Part shown: piece by piece, positions 10,132-17,500 of the stretch
Layout: every line of letters begins with the position of its first letter
Position numbering within the stretch: the first letter of the stretch is position 1
Assembly (NCBI GenBank): GCA_016717335.1
Contig: JADKFS010000010.1
Span: 62,001-126,000, forward strand
Reading direction: 5' to 3'
From: Candidatus Ribeiella danica
Lineage (GTDB): Bacteria; Chloroflexota; Chloroflexia; Chloroflexales; Roseiflexaceae
DNA: 64,000 nucleotides
Notes under the pieces: generated by a model
The model's input: only the letters and a program-made list of their open reading frames with translations
The model's database searches: none
What the model was told of the DNA's origin: nothing
Made by a program: the position numbers and the translations under genes

Positions 10132-10169
10132 AGCTGATCGTACGGCTACAGATTGAGGAGGATCACGCA

Positions 10170-10538
10170 ATGCGCTACCTAGTCCTGATCCTGCTGCTGA
10201 TTCTGGCGGTGCTGCTGGTGCTGTTCGGCGTTCAGAATCCCCAGCCCGTGACGGTGAGCTTCCTGTCGCTGCAGACCGCCAACCTGTCGCTCTCGCTGGT
10301 GGTGGTGATCTCGGCGATCGTCGGCGCGGCGCTGGTGGCGCTGCTGAGCGCGTGGGGCGCGATCCAGCGCGGGCTGCGCGGCCGGCGCGAGATCAAGCAG
10401 CGCGCCGACGTGGATGCGCGCCGGCGCGAGCTCGAAGAGCGTGTCGCCGCGCTTGAGCGCGAGAACGCCGCCCTGAAGAAGCAGGTGGCCGCCGCGCCGC
10501 CGCTGGCCGCCGCCTCGGGCAGCCCGCCGAAGCCCTAG
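10170..10538 (+). CDS. LapA/DUF1049-like membrane protein
   Basis: A 122-residue protein with two N-terminal membrane segments (about 3-21 and 41-62) separated by the signature FGVQNPQPVTVSFLSLQ, which is characteristic of the LapA (DUF1049) family linked in E. coli to lipopolysaccharide assembly control. Residues 70-105 form a cytoplasmic coiled coil (ARRRELEERVAALERENAAL), followed by an Ala/Pro tail. The ribosome site GAGGAGG is strong. The role in this lineage, which lacks typical LPS, is unknown. The TAG stop coincides with the first base of the inverted-repeat element S1. Confidence 0.82.
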   Translation: MRYLVLILLLILAVLLVLFGVQNPQPVTVSFLSLQTANLSLSLVVVISAIVGAALVALLSAWGAIQRGLRGRREIKQRADVDARRRELEERVAALERENAALKKQVAAAPPLAAASGSPPKP

Positions 10539-10626
10539 TGCGCTTGCAGTGCAGGGGCTTGGGGATTGGCGAGTCGATGCCCAGTACGCCGATTGCAGGC
10601 CCGGATACCTCGCTTTGGAATTGCAC
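10538..10626. mobile_element. S1: MITE-like element abutting the LapA stop codon
   Basis: Starts GTGCGCTTGCAGTGCAG directly after TA 10536-10537, so that TA|G forms the stop codon of the upstream gene. It ends near GGAATTGCAC at 10626. A related copy is S2 (15972-16066), which has the same left end and also abuts a TAG stop. No coding capacity. Confidence 0.55.
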
Positions 10627-10661
10627 TGCGTACTGCTCTGCTGAAATGTCTTCCTCGTTAT

Positions 10662-10728
10662 GGACAAAAGGTGGAAGACGGAGGACGGAAGGCCGTGCTA
10701 TTCGTCTTCCGTCTTCCACCTTTTGTCC
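10662..10728. repeat. Long hairpin upstream of the helicase gene
   Basis: GGACAAAAGGTGGAAGAC (10662-10679) pairs perfectly with 10711-10728, and pairing continues inward with two G-T pairs to a stem of 28 bp around a 10-nt loop. The arms contain 7-bp units (GGAAGAC). The gap 10539-10879 otherwise holds S1, a heptamer array at 10751-10797 and the helicase promoter. Confidence 0.6.
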
Positions 10729-10750
10729 TCCGCCCAGAGAACCTGATACA

Positions 10751-10797
10751 TAGCCGTACTGGCTACCGACTACTGACTACTGGCTACCGATTGCTGG
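10751..10797. repeat. Heptamer tandem repeat (TACCGAC type)
   Basis: TACTGGC, TACCGAC, TACTGAC, TACTGGC, TACCGAT, TGCTGGC stand in a perfect 7-bp register. The same type, on the other strand, fills 43822-43909. Confidence 0.7.
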
Positions 10798-10834
10798 CAC
10801 GAGCGGCCGCCGGCGCCGCCCATCCGCAAACCCG

Positions 10835-10843
10835 TGCTATAAT
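10835..10843 (+). promoter_or_regulatory. Extended -10 promoter of the helicase gene
   Basis: TGCTATAAT gives a TGn extended -10 with consensus TATAAT at 10838-10843, about 30 nt before the start codon. Confidence 0.65.
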
Positions 10844-10879
10844 GCCATCTTCCAGACAGGACACATTGGGGGTATTTGC

Positions 10880-13219
10880 ATGTCCGGGAAGCTACTGTCG
10901 AGCCTCAACCCCGCGCAGCAGAAAGCTGTGCAAGCGATCGATGGGCCGGTGCTGGTGCTGGCCGGCCCCGGCTCGGGGAAGACCCGCGTGCTGACTCACC
11001 GGATCGCGTATCTGATCGGCGAGGCCGGCGTCAACCCCTACGGCATCCTGGCGGTGACGTTCACCAACAAGGCCGCGCGCGAGATGAAGGAGCGCCTGGA
11101 CGCCCTGCTCGGCCCCGGGCGCGCGGCCGCCCTGACGGTCGGCACGTTCCACAGCATCTGCTCGCGCTTCCTGCGCCGCGATATCCCCCACCTCGGCCGC
11201 GAGCGCGACTTCGCGATCTACGACTCCGACGACCAGCAGCGGCTCATGAAGCGCGTGCTCAAGGACCTCGACCTCGACGAGAAGAAGTACGCGCCGCGCG
11301 CGATCCACGCCACTATCTCGCGCGCCAAGAACGAGCTGGTCGACGTGGCCGAGTACCGCCGGCTCGGCCGGACCTACTTCGACGAGGTGGTCGCGCGCTG
11401 CTTCGAGCGCTACCAGCAGCTGCTGCGCGACTCGAACGCGCTCGACTTCGACGACCTGCTGGTCGAGACGGTGCGGCTGTTCGAGCAGCACCCGGCCGTG
11501 CTCGAGCGCTACCAGGAGCGCTACGCCTACCTGCTGGCCGACGAGTACCAGGACACCAACCGGGTCCAGTATATGCTGCTGAAGCTGCTGGCCGCCAAGC
11601 GCCGCAACCTGTTCGTCGTCGGCGACGAGGACCAGAGCGTGTACGCCTTCCGCGGCGCCGATGTCCGCAACATCCGCCTGTTCGAGGAGGACTACCCCGA
11701 GGCGCAGGTGATCCTGCTGGAGCAGAACTACCGCAGCACCCAGGCGATCCTCGACGTGGCCCAGGCGGTGATCAAGGGCGGCGAGAAACGCAAGCACGCC
11801 AAGAACCTGTGGACCGAGAACGAGCAGGGCGTGCTGGTGCAGATCCAGGAGGGCTACGACCAGGACGAGGAGGCGCAGTTCGTGGCGGCCGAGATCGCCC
11901 GGCTGATCGCCGGCGGCGAGCAGCGGCCCGGCGACATCGCGATCATGTACCGCACCAACGCGCAGTCGCGCGCGGTCGAGGAGGCGCTGATCGGCCGCAG
12001 CCTGCGCTACCAGATCGTCGGCGGCACGCGCTTCTACGAGCGCAAGGAGATCAAGGACGCGCTGGCCTACCTGCGCCTGGCGCTCAACCCCTACGACAGC
12101 GTCGGCTTCGGCCGGGTGATCAACTGGCCCGGCCGCGGCATCGGCGAGCGCACCGAGGACGAGCTGAACCGCTGGTCCGCCGGTCTGGGCGTGCCGGCCT
12201 ACGTCGCGCTGCAGATGCTGGCCGACGAGGCTGGGGTGGGCGGGCGAGCGGGCGACGATGACGCACTCGCTCCTTCGCCGCGCCCCTCGATCGCCCTCTC
12301 GCAGCCGGCGCCGTTCAGCGCGCGCACCAAAACTGCGCTGCTCGGCTTCCTGCGGCTGATCGACGAGCTGATCGCCCAGCGCGAGCAGGGCGACCTGGGC
12401 GAGCTGATGGACCTCCTGCTCAGCCGGGTCGGCTTCCAGGAGGCGCTGCTGCGCGAGTACGGTGAGGAGGAGGGCGCCGACCGCTGGAACAACGTGCAGG
12501 AGCTGCGCAACACCACGGTCAACTACATCAACATGCCGCGCGAGAACCAGCTGCCGGTGTTCCTGGAGGAGGTCGCGCTGGTGTCGGACGTCGACCAGGT
12601 CAAAGAGGAGCGCGACTCGATCACCTGCATCACGCTGCACCAGGCCAAGGGGCTGGAGTACCCGGTCGTGTTCGTGGTCGGCCTGGAGGAGGGGCTGCTG
12701 CCGCACTCGCGCTCGCTCGACGACAAGGACGCGCTGGAGGAGGAGCGCCGGCTGTTCTACGTCGGCGCGACGCGCGCCCGGCAGCGGCTGTACCTGCTGT
12801 ACGCGTTCCGCCGGACCAGCTACGGGCGCACCAACACCGCGGTGCCGTCGCGCTTCCTGGCCGACATCCCCAAGACGCTCGTCAAGCAGGCGCCCAAGCG
12901 CGGCCACGCGCCCGCGCAGCAGACGACCATGTTCACCGGGCGCAGCGCGCTCGGTGGCGCCGGCGCGCGCGGCACCCCGTCGTCGCGGCTCACTCCCCGG
13001 CCGAGCGCCGTCTCCCAGCGGCCGGCCGCCGGCGCGGGCGTGCCGGGCCGCGAGGTGGCCTTCTTCGCCGGCCAGAAGGTCCGCCACGCGACCTTCGGCG
13101 AGGGCATCGTCGTCAGCTCGAAGATGGTCGAGAACGACGAGGAGGTCACGGTCGCGTTCAGCGGCAAGGGTGTCAAGCGGCTGCTGGCGAGCTTCGCGAA
13201 GCTCGAGAAGGCTGAGTAG
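10880..13219 (+). CDS. pcrA: UvrD/PcrA-type superfamily 1 DNA helicase
   Basis: A 3'-5' DNA helicase for repair and replication-conflict resolution. The 779 residues show the whole SF1A motif series: Q motif LNPAQQKAVQ, Walker A GPGSGKT (29-35), motif Ia TFTNKAAREMKER, DEYQDTN (motif II), GDEDQSVYAFRGA (III), LEQNYRS (IV), TLHQAKGLEYPVVFVVGLEEG (V) and EERRLFYVGATRARQRLYL (VI). A Gly/Pro/Ser-rich linker leads to a C-terminal module with VRHATFGEGIV and KRLLASFAKLEK, the PcrA RNA-polymerase-interacting Tudor-like domain. The ribosome site is GGGGG. PcrA is preferred over UvrD because of this tail. Confidence 0.95.
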   Translation: MSGKLLSSLNPAQQKAVQAIDGPVLVLAGPGSGKTRVLTHRIAYLIGEAGVNPYGILAVTFTNKAAREMKERLDALLGPGRAAALTVGTFHSICSRFLRRDIPHLGRERDFAIYDSDDQQRLMKRVLKDLDLDEKKYAPRAIHATISRAKNELVDVAEYRRLGRTYFDEVVARCFERYQQLLRDSNALDFDDLLVETVRLFEQHPAVLERYQERYAYLLADEYQDTNRVQYMLLKLLAAKRRNLFVVGDEDQSVYAFRGADVRNIRLFEEDYPEAQVILLEQNYRSTQAILDVAQAVIKGGEKRKHAKNLWTENEQGVLVQIQEGYDQDEEAQFVAAEIARLIAGGEQRPGDIAIMYRTNAQSRAVEEALIGRSLRYQIVGGTRFYERKEIKDALAYLRLALNPYDSVGFGRVINWPGRGIGERTEDELNRWSAGLGVPAYVALQMLADEAGVGGRAGDDDALAPSPRPSIALSQPAPFSARTKTALLGFLRLIDELIAQREQGDLGELMDLLLSRVGFQEALLREYGEEEGADRWNNVQELRNTTVNYINMPRENQLPVFLEEVALVSDVDQVKEERDSITCITLHQAKGLEYPVVFVVGLEEGLLPHSRSLDDKDALEEERRLFYVGATRARQRLYLLYAFRRTSYGRTNTAVPSRFLADIPKTLVKQAPKRGHAPAQQTTMFTGRSALGGAGARGTPSSRLTPRPSAVSQRPAAGAGVPGREVAFFAGQKVRHATFGEGIVVSSKMVENDEEVTVAFSGKGVKRLLASFAKLEKAE

Positions 13220-13231
13220 CGCTTCGCGCGG

Positions 13232-13421
13232 CGGGGGCTGCGCGCCCCTGGACCCCAACATGAACCCGTCTCATTGGCGATGCTCGACGTACATGCCCGG
13301 CAATATTCCCAGAGCTGCGGGTCACAACTCGCCCTGCAGGAATGTTGATGGGCATGCGCCACAATGCCTGAACCTGAGACGGCATTCTTTGCCGGAGGGG
13401 GCCGGGGGCGCAGCGCCCCGG
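13232..13421. repeat. R element, copy 2
   Basis: The shortest complete copy (about 190 bp), lying just after the helicase stop. It has the CGGGGGCTGCGCGCCCC left end, an arm ACATGCCCGGCAATATTCC paired with GGAATGTTGATGGGCATG, an inner CTGCGGG...CCCTGCAG stem, GAACCCGTCTC paired with GAGACGGCATTC, and the GGGGGCGCAGCGCCCCGG right end. Confidence 0.75.
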
Positions 13422-13453
13422 AATGACGCAGATTTAGGACCCATAAAAGAATA

Positions 13454-13516
13454 CCTTCCCCAGGCCACGGAAGTGGCCTTCGTATCAGGAGCCAAGGGCT
13501 TTAGCCCGACGGCGGC
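13454..13516. repeat. P repeat, copy 2 (reaches into the MFS gene)
   Basis: Inverted relative to copy 1. CTTCCCCAGGCCACGGAAGT and the GGGCTTTAGCCCGACGG block are retained, but the far outer arm is missing. The TAA stop and last few codons of the MFS gene fall inside the repeat. Confidence 0.6.
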
Positions 13517-14712
13517 CCCGCCCGCGACGAAACGTCCGTCGCGCGCCCGACGACGAGCGCGAGCAGCGCGAGCAGGCTGCCCAGGGCGTACGGCGCCGGC
13601 GCGCCAAGCCGGTCGAACGACAGCCCGGCGATCAGCGGGCCGCCCACCAGCGCCGCGGTCAGCACGAGCTGCAGGTTGCCCATCAGCCGGCCCTGGCCGG
13701 CCGGACCGACCCGCGACGACAGCAGGCTGGTCAGGCAGGGGATGCTCAAGTTGCTGCCGATCGCCAGCAGCGCGACGATCGGGTAGAGCATCCAGTCCTG
13801 CGGCGCCAGCGCCATCAGCGCCAGGGTCGCGGCCATGAGCGCCATGCCGCCGAGCGCGAGCGCGCGATCGCCGAAGCGCCGCCGCAGCCAGCCCAGCAGC
13901 ACGGCCTGCGTCACGACCGCGCACACGCCGACGAACGCGTAGAACAGCGCGTTCGCGGCGGCATCCCAGCCAAAGCGCGCGCCGCTGAAGATCGGGAAGT
14001 TGCTCTGCAGGCCCGAGAACGCCAGGTTCAGCAGCAGGATGGTCAGCAGCAGGCCGCGCGTGCCGCGCAGCCGCATGGCCTCGACAAGCTGGCCGACCGG
14101 GTTCAGCCGGATCAGCGCGGCGCGCGAGCGCTGCTCGGGCGGGAGCGACTCGGGCAGCACCAGCAGGCCGAAGGTCACGTTGGCGAAGGCGATCGCCGCC
14201 GCCGCAAAGGCCGGCGCGCTCAGGCCATACCGGCTCAGCGCGCCGCCGAGGATCGGGCCCGCCATCATGCCCACGCCGAAGGCCGCGCTCACCAGCCCGA
14301 AGCCGCCCGCGCGCTCCTCCGGCGGCGTGGTGTCGGCGATGTAGGCCTGGGCGGTGCTGAGGTTGCCGCCGGTCAGCCCGTCCAGTAGGATCGCGGCGAC
14401 GACCAGCCAGAGCGTGTCGGCCAGGCCGAGCAGCACGTAGGCCAGCGACGTACCCAGCAGGCAGACCAGCAGGACCGGCCGGCGCCCGTGGCGGTCGGAG
14501 AGTCCGCTGAGCAGCGGGCCGCCAAACGACTGCGCCAGCGCGTAGAGCGAGCCCAGCAGCCCGACCAGCGTGCCGCCGGCCGCCAGCCGCTCGACGTACA
14601 GCGGCAGCAGCGGGATGACGATCCCGTAGCCGAGCATGTCGACGAAGACCGTGACGAAGATGAAGATGCGCGGCGAGAGCCGCCGCGGCCGGCCGATCGA
14701 CTCGCCGATCAT
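13501..14712 (-). CDS. MFS transporter (multidrug/tetracycline-resistance type)
   Basis: A 403-residue membrane transporter with about 12 hydrophobic segments. The N-terminal motif DMLGYGIVIPLLPLYVERLAA and the loop 2-3 motif GPLLSGLSDRHGRRPVLL are those of DHA1 drug:proton antiporters (TetA-like). DTTPPEERAGGFGLVSAAFGVGMMAGPILGG matches motif C of exporters. The substrate is not readable. It overlaps the 3' end of the acyltransferase gene by 4 bp (ATGA), so the two are translationally coupled. Its C-terminal residues SG and stop are encoded in a dispersed repeat, so the native tail may have been replaced. Confidence 0.88.
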   Translation of the reverse strand: MIGESIGRPRRLSPRIFIFVTVFVDMLGYGIVIPLLPLYVERLAAGGTLVGLLGSLYALAQSFGGPLLSGLSDRHGRRPVLLVCLLGTSLAYVLLGLADTLWLVVAAILLDGLTGGNLSTAQAYIADTTPPEERAGGFGLVSAAFGVGMMAGPILGGALSRYGLSAPAFAAAAIAFANVTFGLLVLPESLPPEQRSRAALIRLNPVGQLVEAMRLRGTRGLLLTILLLNLAFSGLQSNFPIFSGARFGWDAAANALFYAFVGVCAVVTQAVLLGWLRRRFGDRALALGGMALMAATLALMALAPQDWMLYPIVALLAIGSNLSIPCLTSLLSSRVGPAGQGRLMGNLQLVLTAALVGGPLIAGLSFDRLGAPAPYALGSLLALLALVVGRATDVSSRAGPPSG

Positions 14713-15584
14713 ACGCGCTCGTCGGCGGCGCGCCGATCCATCAGCCTGGCGCACTCGGCGACGATCGCCTCGCCGAGCGCGTCGCCGGGCAGCCCCGCCG
14801 CGCAGAGCGGCCGGCCGAACGACACCCGGACGGTGCCGCGCTGCAGCGACGGGAACAACACCTGGAGCGTGGCGGCGAGCAGCTGGTGGTGCTCCGGCCC
14901 GCGCAGGCGGGCCAGCGGGTGGCGCAGCGCGGCGGCCGAGAGCACGCCGCTGACCACCACCGGCACGACCGTCAGATCGGCGACGAGCCGCGCGAAGACG
15001 GCGATGCTGGCGGACCAGCCGCCCAGCGCCGCGACCGCGCCAGGCAGCACCGCCGGGTCGGGCTCGATCCGCCCGCCGGGGAAGGTCAGCAGCGCCCCGC
15101 CGGAGCGCAGGTGGCGCGCGGACGCGCGGATCACCCCGACGCGCTCCGACGCGGCCTCGCCCACCGTCAGCAGGTGCCGCGAGGTGTTGGCCAGCGCCCG
15201 CAGAAACGGCCGGTCCGCCGCGACGATCCGCAGGTCGCAGCGCGGGATCGCGGCGAACAAGGCGATCGTGTCGTACAGCCCGGGGTGGTTCGAGACGATC
15301 AGCAGCGGGCCGGCGCGCGGCAGCGTGTCCTGGCCGTCGACGGCGACGCGGCGGACGTACTGGCCCAGCGCCCAGGCCGCGCCGACCTGCAGCCCGGCCG
15401 AGGCGACCAGCGCGTCGTACGTCAGCACCTGCCGCGCGAGCCGGCGCGCCGGCCGGCGGCACAGCCGCTCCAGCAGCGCGCGCCCGCGGCGCACCTCGCC
15501 CAGCCCCAGCGATACCAGCAGATCGTCGCTATTGATGCGGGTCAGCTCGTCGAGCGGCGTCGCGCCGCCTTGTAGATGTATCAC
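14709..15584 (-). CDS. PlsC-like 1-acylglycerol-3-phosphate acyltransferase family protein
   Basis: A 291-residue acyltransferase. The catalytic HX4D motif is SNHPGLYDT and the substrate motif is FPGGRIEPD; RVSFGRPL is a typical late block. PlsC enzymes acylate lysophosphatidate at the inner membrane face. The sequence has an unusually long N-terminal region (about 90 residues before the motif), so an acceptor other than lysophosphatidate is possible. The start is GTG at 15584 with AGGA 8-11 nt upstream. It precedes and overlaps the MFS gene by 4 bp, suggesting that acyl-lipid modification and export are linked, although this is inference. Confidence 0.8.
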   Translation of the reverse strand: MIHLQGGATPLDELTRINSDDLLVSLGLGEVRRGRALLERLCRRPARRLARQVLTYDALVASAGLQVGAAWALGQYVRRVAVDGQDTLPRAGPLLIVSNHPGLYDTIALFAAIPRCDLRIVAADRPFLRALANTSRHLLTVGEAASERVGVIRASARHLRSGGALLTFPGGRIEPDPAVLPGAVAALGGWSASIAVFARLVADLTVVPVVVSGVLSAAALRHPLARLRGPEHHQLLAATLQVLFPSLQRGTVRVSFGRPLCAAGLPGDALGEAIVAECARLMDRRAADERV

Positions 15585-15636
15585 CGGCTGGTCCTACGTA
15601 TGTAGATCATCATACTGTGATATACGGAGAAGAGCT

Positions 15637-15972
15637 GTGACTGTATCTTCCAGAGCCGCAGGCGGCACCATTCGCGCCGGGATCATCGCGCTCACGCTGG
15701 CGACGGCGCTGATCCACATCTCGCTGCTGTTCCCCGACCCGGTCTTCATCATGAATGGGCTGGGCTACCTCGGGCTGCTCGGCGGGCTCTACCTGCCGCT
15801 GCCGCAGCTCGCGCGCTGGCGCGGCCTGATCCGCTGGCTGCTGATCGGCTTCACCGCGCTGACGATCGTGCTCTGGCTGGCCTTCGGCTCGCGCATCCCG
15901 ATCGCGTACGTCGACAAGGCGATCGAGCTGGCGCTGATCGCCCTGCTGCTGATCGAGGCCCGTCGGGCGTAG
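15637..15972 (+). CDS. Small integral membrane protein, 111 aa
   Basis: An unrecognised membrane protein with four predicted hydrophobic segments (about 14-32, 34-52, 61-81 and 90-107). It contains LATALIHISLLFPDPVFIMN and ends with the cytoplasmic tail EARRA. The start is GTG 15637 with GGAGAAGAG just upstream; the frame is open much further left only as antisense of the acyltransferase gene. It is divergent from that gene. The TAG stop is formed at the junction with element S2. Function unknown. Confidence 0.65.
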   Translation: MTVSSRAAGGTIRAGIIALTLATALIHISLLFPDPVFIMNGLGYLGLLGGLYLPLPQLARWRGLIRWLLIGFTALTIVLWLAFGSRIPIAYVDKAIELALIALLLIEARRA

Positions 15973-16066
15973 TGCGCTTTCAGCGCAGGGACTTGGGGCT
16001 TGGGGCTTGGCATTATAGCGCCCAATCCGCTGATCGCACGCCCGAACAGCTCGATTGGAACTGCAC
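15972..16066. mobile_element. S2: MITE-like element abutting the 15637-15972 stop codon
   Basis: Starts GTGCGCTTTCAGCGCAGG after TA 15970-15971, contains three CTTGGGG-type heptamers, and ends ...GGAACTGCAC at 16066. It is immediately followed by element M1. The outer ends of the S2-M1 pair also match each other (GTGCGCTTTCAG versus GTGCAGCTTTCTAG), so the pair may be one 234-bp unit flanked by TA on both sides. Confidence 0.55.
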
Positions 16067-16068
16067 TC

Positions 16069-16205
16069 GTACAAGGTTCCGGACGTTCGTGTCGGGTTTG
16101 GGGTGCCACGATCGGTTCCAGGGTTCTGCAGTTCCGTGGCCACAGAACCACAGAACCGCAGAACCAACCGGCGACAACCAGCAATGAACTTCTAGAAAGC
16201 TGCAC
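16069..16205. mobile_element. M1: MITE-like element, copy 1
   Basis: About 137 bp, nearly identical to M2 at 23328-23464. The left end is GTACAAGGTTCCGGACGTTC and the right end the complement of GTGCAGCTTTCTAG. The centre is a hairpin of GGTTCTGC units with 8-bp CCACAGAA, CCGCAGAA repeats. The right flank is TA. No coding capacity. Together with S2, it fills the gap 15973-16264. Confidence 0.7.
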
Positions 16206-16264
16206 TAGCCCACGAAACGGCGCGGCGGCTTCAGCTGAAGCCGCCGCGCCAGCCTCTGCAAGCC

Positions 16265-16915
16265 TCACGTCTCTGTCGGGCCAGCCGACGAGGCGAGCCG
16301 CCACAGGCGCGCGGCGATCACCTCGAACCAGCAGACCACTCCGACCAGCAGTCCGTAGAACGCCAGCCCCTTAAGCGCGAACGCCGGCCCCACCACCGCC
16401 GCCACGACCAGCGTGAATGTGGCGTAGCCCGACCAGCGCGGATCGCGCCGGAAGCTGCGGGCGAGCACCAGCAGCGCGGGCCAGAACGTCAGCCCCAGCG
16501 CGACGAAGGCGGCATCGTGGGTAATGCCGGCCAGCGTGGGCGGCCCGCCGCCGTAGGTCGGGTCGGTGGGCGAGCTCAGCGCGACCATCGCGCCGCCGGC
16601 CAGCGCGAGCAGCAGGCAGCCGATCCGGCTCGCGCGATCGTCGGGCAGCGCGCGCCGCAGGCCGTAGGCAAACCCCGGCAGCAGCAGGCCGCACGTGACG
16701 AAGGCGGCGACCATCCAGCCGCCGTACGGCCCGAGCGAGAGCCCGCTCGGCCAGTCGACCGTGGGCGCCGTCAGAGGGTCCCAGCGCAGCGAGCGAATGA
16801 AGTCGTACTGCGCGACGGTGAGGACGACGATCGCGCCGGCGAGCAGCACCGGGCCGATCATGCCGGCGAGCGCGGCGAGGCGCAGCAGTCGCGGGTCCGC
16901 CCGACGTTCGATCAT
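16265..16915 (-). CDS. DUF998-like membrane protein
   Basis: A 216-residue membrane protein with about six transmembrane segments. The N-terminus RLLRLAALAGMIGPVLLAGAI and the following YDFIRSLRWDPLTAPTVDW, then SLGPYGGWMVAAFVTCGLLL, match the general layout of DUF998 proteins, whose function is unknown. The conserved small-residue block THDAAFVALGLTFWPALLVLA supports this. The ribosome site GGAGG stands 4 nt before ATG 16915. The frame is open further upstream through repeat R3, but that part is low-complexity and rejected. It has no clear operon partner. Confidence 0.7.
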   Translation of the reverse strand: MIERRADPRLLRLAALAGMIGPVLLAGAIVVLTVAQYDFIRSLRWDPLTAPTVDWPSGLSLGPYGGWMVAAFVTCGLLLPGFAYGLRRALPDDRASRIGCLLLALAGGAMVALSSPTDPTYGGGPPTLAGITHDAAFVALGLTFWPALLVLARSFRRDPRWSGYATFTLVVAAVVGPAFALKGLAFYGLLVGVVCWFEVIAARLWRLASSAGPTET

Positions 16916-16967
16916 GGTGCCTCCGGCATGTGCTGATGTTTGCAGCAGATATGATACATCATGAGGG

Positions 16968-17255
16968 CGGGGGCTGCGCGCCCCCGTGCCCCCGCGGGCG
17001 GGGGTGGGTCGCCACCCTCGCCGCCCCCCTCCCGGGGCTTGCGCCCCTGGACCCCAAAAAGAAGCCATCTCGCTTCCAGCGCCTGCCGCACATGCCCGGC
17101 AATATTCCCAGAGCTGCGGGTCACAATTCGCCCCGCAGGAATGTTGATAGGCATGCGCCACAATGCATGAACCTGAGGTGGCTTTTTTTGCCGGAGGGGG
17201 GCTGGGGGAACCGGCGCGGGTTCCCCCAGGCGGGGGCACGGGGGCGCAGCGCCCC
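16968..17255. repeat. R element, copy 3
   Basis: Has the same layout as copy 2: GGGGGCTGCGCGCCCCCG left end, GCTTGCGCCCCTGGACCCC, GAAGCCATCTC paired with GAGGTGGCTTT, ACATGCCCGGCAATATTCC paired with GGAATGTTGATAGGCATG, inner CTGCGGG/CCCGCAG, and the GGGGGCGCAGCGCCCC right end. Its right end passes into the 57-bp tandem array. The gap 16916-17500 holds only these repeats and the ribosome site of the next gene. Confidence 0.75.
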
Positions 17256-17427
17256 GGAAGAAACCTACAGCGGTGAGCGAGCTCAGGCGGGGGCACGGGG
17301 GCGCAGCGCCCCGGAAGAAACCTACAGCGGTGAGCGAGCTCAGGCGGGGGCACGGGGGCGCAGCGCCCCGGAAGAAACCTACAGCGGTGAGCGAGCTCAG
17401 GCGGGGGCACGGGGGCGCAGCGCCCCG
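17229..17427. repeat. 57-bp tandem repeat array, about 3.5 units
   Basis: Units start at 17256, 17313 and 17370, each 57 bp and identical or nearly so, with a partial unit before them. Each unit ends in the R-element right end (CGGGGGCGCAGCGCCCC) and carries the spacer GAAACCTACAGCGGTGAGCG. As 57 is a multiple of 3, it stays open in frame, but the array is more likely non-coding. Confidence 0.85.
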
Positions 17428-17500
17428 CAATGTAACCGGGCGCGCGCCCGATCGTATCACATGGTGCACGCCGGATCTGCCGCGCGCAAGGAGGGTTCGG

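Noticed and set aside
10892..13261. A 789-codon minus-strand frame opposite the helicase
   Set aside because: Antisense shadow of pcrA with no recognisable domain or ribosome site.
16986..17189. Open frames through R3 joined to the 57-bp array (RKKPTAVSELRRGHGGAAP repeats)
   Set aside because: The peptide repeat follows from a 57-bp unit divisible by 3; there is no start with a ribosome site and the unit is a known R end.
17229..17427. Possible CRISPR array
   Set aside because: Units are directly joined with no unique spacers; the 57-bp unit is an internal duplication of an R end.
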